From assembly GCA_947172705.1 (NCBI GenBank), contig CAMWCA010000001.1, positions 247,508 through 311,507 of the forward strand: 64,000 nt of DNA, read 5' to 3'. A model generated the notes under the pieces. The model ran no database searches and was not told the origin of the DNA. It was given only the letters and a program-made list of their open reading frames with translations. This document shows positions 63,325-64,000 of this stretch, in pieces. The position numbers and the translations under genes are program-made. This stretch comes from an uncultured Lachnospiraceae bacterium. Its GTDB lineage: Bacteria; Bacillota; Clostridia; Lachnospirales; Lachnospiraceae. The stretch's first letter is position 1. The number at the start of each line of letters is the position of its first letter.

Positions 63325-64000
63325 ATGGGAATGACGATGACCCAGAAAATATTAGCGGCGCACGCAGGGCTTGACCATGTGGAAGCCGGACAGCTCATAG
63401 AAGCGGAACTGGATCTGGTGTTGGGCAACGATATCACCAGCCCGGTGGCGATCAGAGAAATGGAAAAAATGAAGGTAAACGGCGTCTTTGATAAAGACAA
63501 GATCGCTCTTGTGCCGGATCATTTTGTACCTAATAAGGATATTAAATCAGCGGAGCATTGCAAATGCGTCAGAGAGTTTGCGCGCCGCAATGAAATTACC
63601 AACTATTTTGAAGTGGGGGAGATGGGGATCGAACATGCTCTTCTTCCGGAAAAAGGGTTAACGGTTGCAGGAGACGTGATTATCGGCGCAGATTCCCATA
63701 CCTGTACCTATGGCGCTTTGGGGGCGTTTTCCACAGGCGTGGGAAGCACTGATATGGCGGCGGGAATGGCTACCGGAAAAGCTTGGTTCAAGGTACCTGC
63801 CGCAATCAGGTTTAACCTGACGGGAAAGCCCTCTAAATGGGTGAGCGGAAAGGATGTAATCCTGCATATCATCGGAATGATCGGTGTGGACGGCGCGCTC
63901 TACAAATCCATGGAGTTTACCGGCGACGGCATTGCAAATCTGTCTATGGACGACCGCTTTACCATTGCCAATATGGCGATTGAAGCGGGCGGAAAGAACG
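63325..64000 (+). CDS. leuC: 3-isopropylmalate dehydratase large subunit, 5' part (cut by window edge)
   Basis: Large subunit of isopropylmalate isomerase (leucine synthesis), a [4Fe-4S] aconitase-family enzyme. Only the first 225 codons lie in the window and the frame is open at the edge. It starts [20 protein letters not shown]. Family blocks are [35 protein letters not shown] and the first cluster cysteine in [20 protein letters not shown]. It belongs to the shorter (about 420-residue) LeuC type. The Shine-Dalgarno is GGGAGGAT. leuD probably follows outside the window. leuB lies far away, at 27459. Confidence 0.96.
   Translation, partial: MGMTMTQKILAAHAGLDHVEAGQLIEAELDLVLGNDITSPVAIREMEKMKVNGVFDKDKIALVPDHFVPNKDIKSAEHCKCVREFARRNEITNYFEVGEMGIEHALLPEKGLTVAGDVIIGADSHTCTYGALGAFSTGVGSTDMAAGMATGKAWFKVPAAIRFNLTGKPSKWVSGKDVILHIIGMIGVDGALYKSMEFTGDGIANLSMDDRFTIANMAIEAGGKN

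Overview
This 64 kb window looks like chromosomal backbone from a spore-forming anaerobe of the class Clostridia, most likely family Lachnospiraceae. The evidence is gene content and style: formate-tetrahydrofolate ligase with FolD and an NfnAB-type bifurcating oxidoreductase, the sporulation genes yqfC and yqfD plus SpoVB-like and BofC-like proteins, a 'GGGtGRT' family gene, strong AGGAGG ribosome binding sites, and moderate GC content. I saw no insertion sequence, prophage, CRISPR array or rRNA. No stretch longer than about 300 bases lacks a gene.

Layout. 1-7380: the end of an FtsK/SpoIIIE translocase, then one-carbon genes fhs and folD, a zinc-ribbon membrane protein, and nfnA-nfnB. 7549-16563: a MORN-repeat membrane protein, a second zinc-ribbon membrane protein, rlmH, then yqfC-yqfD-phoH-(PgpH-like)-ybeY in the order known from Bacillus, followed by a SpoVB-like flippase and a BofC-like protein. 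16588-21361: two flavoproteins, 5-formyl-THF cyclo-ligase and proA. 21363-27385: degV (minus), a lactonase, aroC (minus), a VanY-type carboxypeptidase, tgt and yajC. 27459-37295: leuB, an embedded GT39-like membrane protein, ilvD, ilvB, an L,D-transpeptidase, and serC-serA behind an internal promoter. 37344-42937: a small orphan protein, glgB with an unusual coiled-coil tail, an MscS channel, tRNA-Thr(CGT), and a two-gene ABC transporter (minus). 43141-51464: argH, asd, then a tight run of an EAL protein, an AAA ATPase, topB and a left-handed beta-helix protein. 51599-53320: a NifU-like/GGGtGRT gene pair with its own terminator. 53418-56376: a CPBP protease, small membrane proteins and a lipoprotein. 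56550-64000: a short MetH, a coiled-coil membrane protein, a second acetolactate synthase large subunit, two tandem small subunits, ilvC and the start of leuC.

How the genes fit together. Two separated blocks supply branched-chain amino acids (leuB/ilvD/ilvB and ilvB2/ilvN/ilvN/ilvC/leuC). fhs, folD, 5-FCL, metH and serC/serA connect to folate one-carbon metabolism, with NfnAB nearby as a plausible NADPH source.

Most interesting points. First, the NifU-like plus GGGtGRT pair is a conserved-looking two-gene unit of unknown function. Second, the gene in the pgpH position has lost the extracellular domain and several HD metal ligands. Third, GlgB carries a tail of 21-bp tandem heptads. Fourth, an EAL protein with a degenerate GGDEF domain is packed with an ATPase whose nuclease motif looks dead, and with topB. 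All family assignments are by eye; no search was run.
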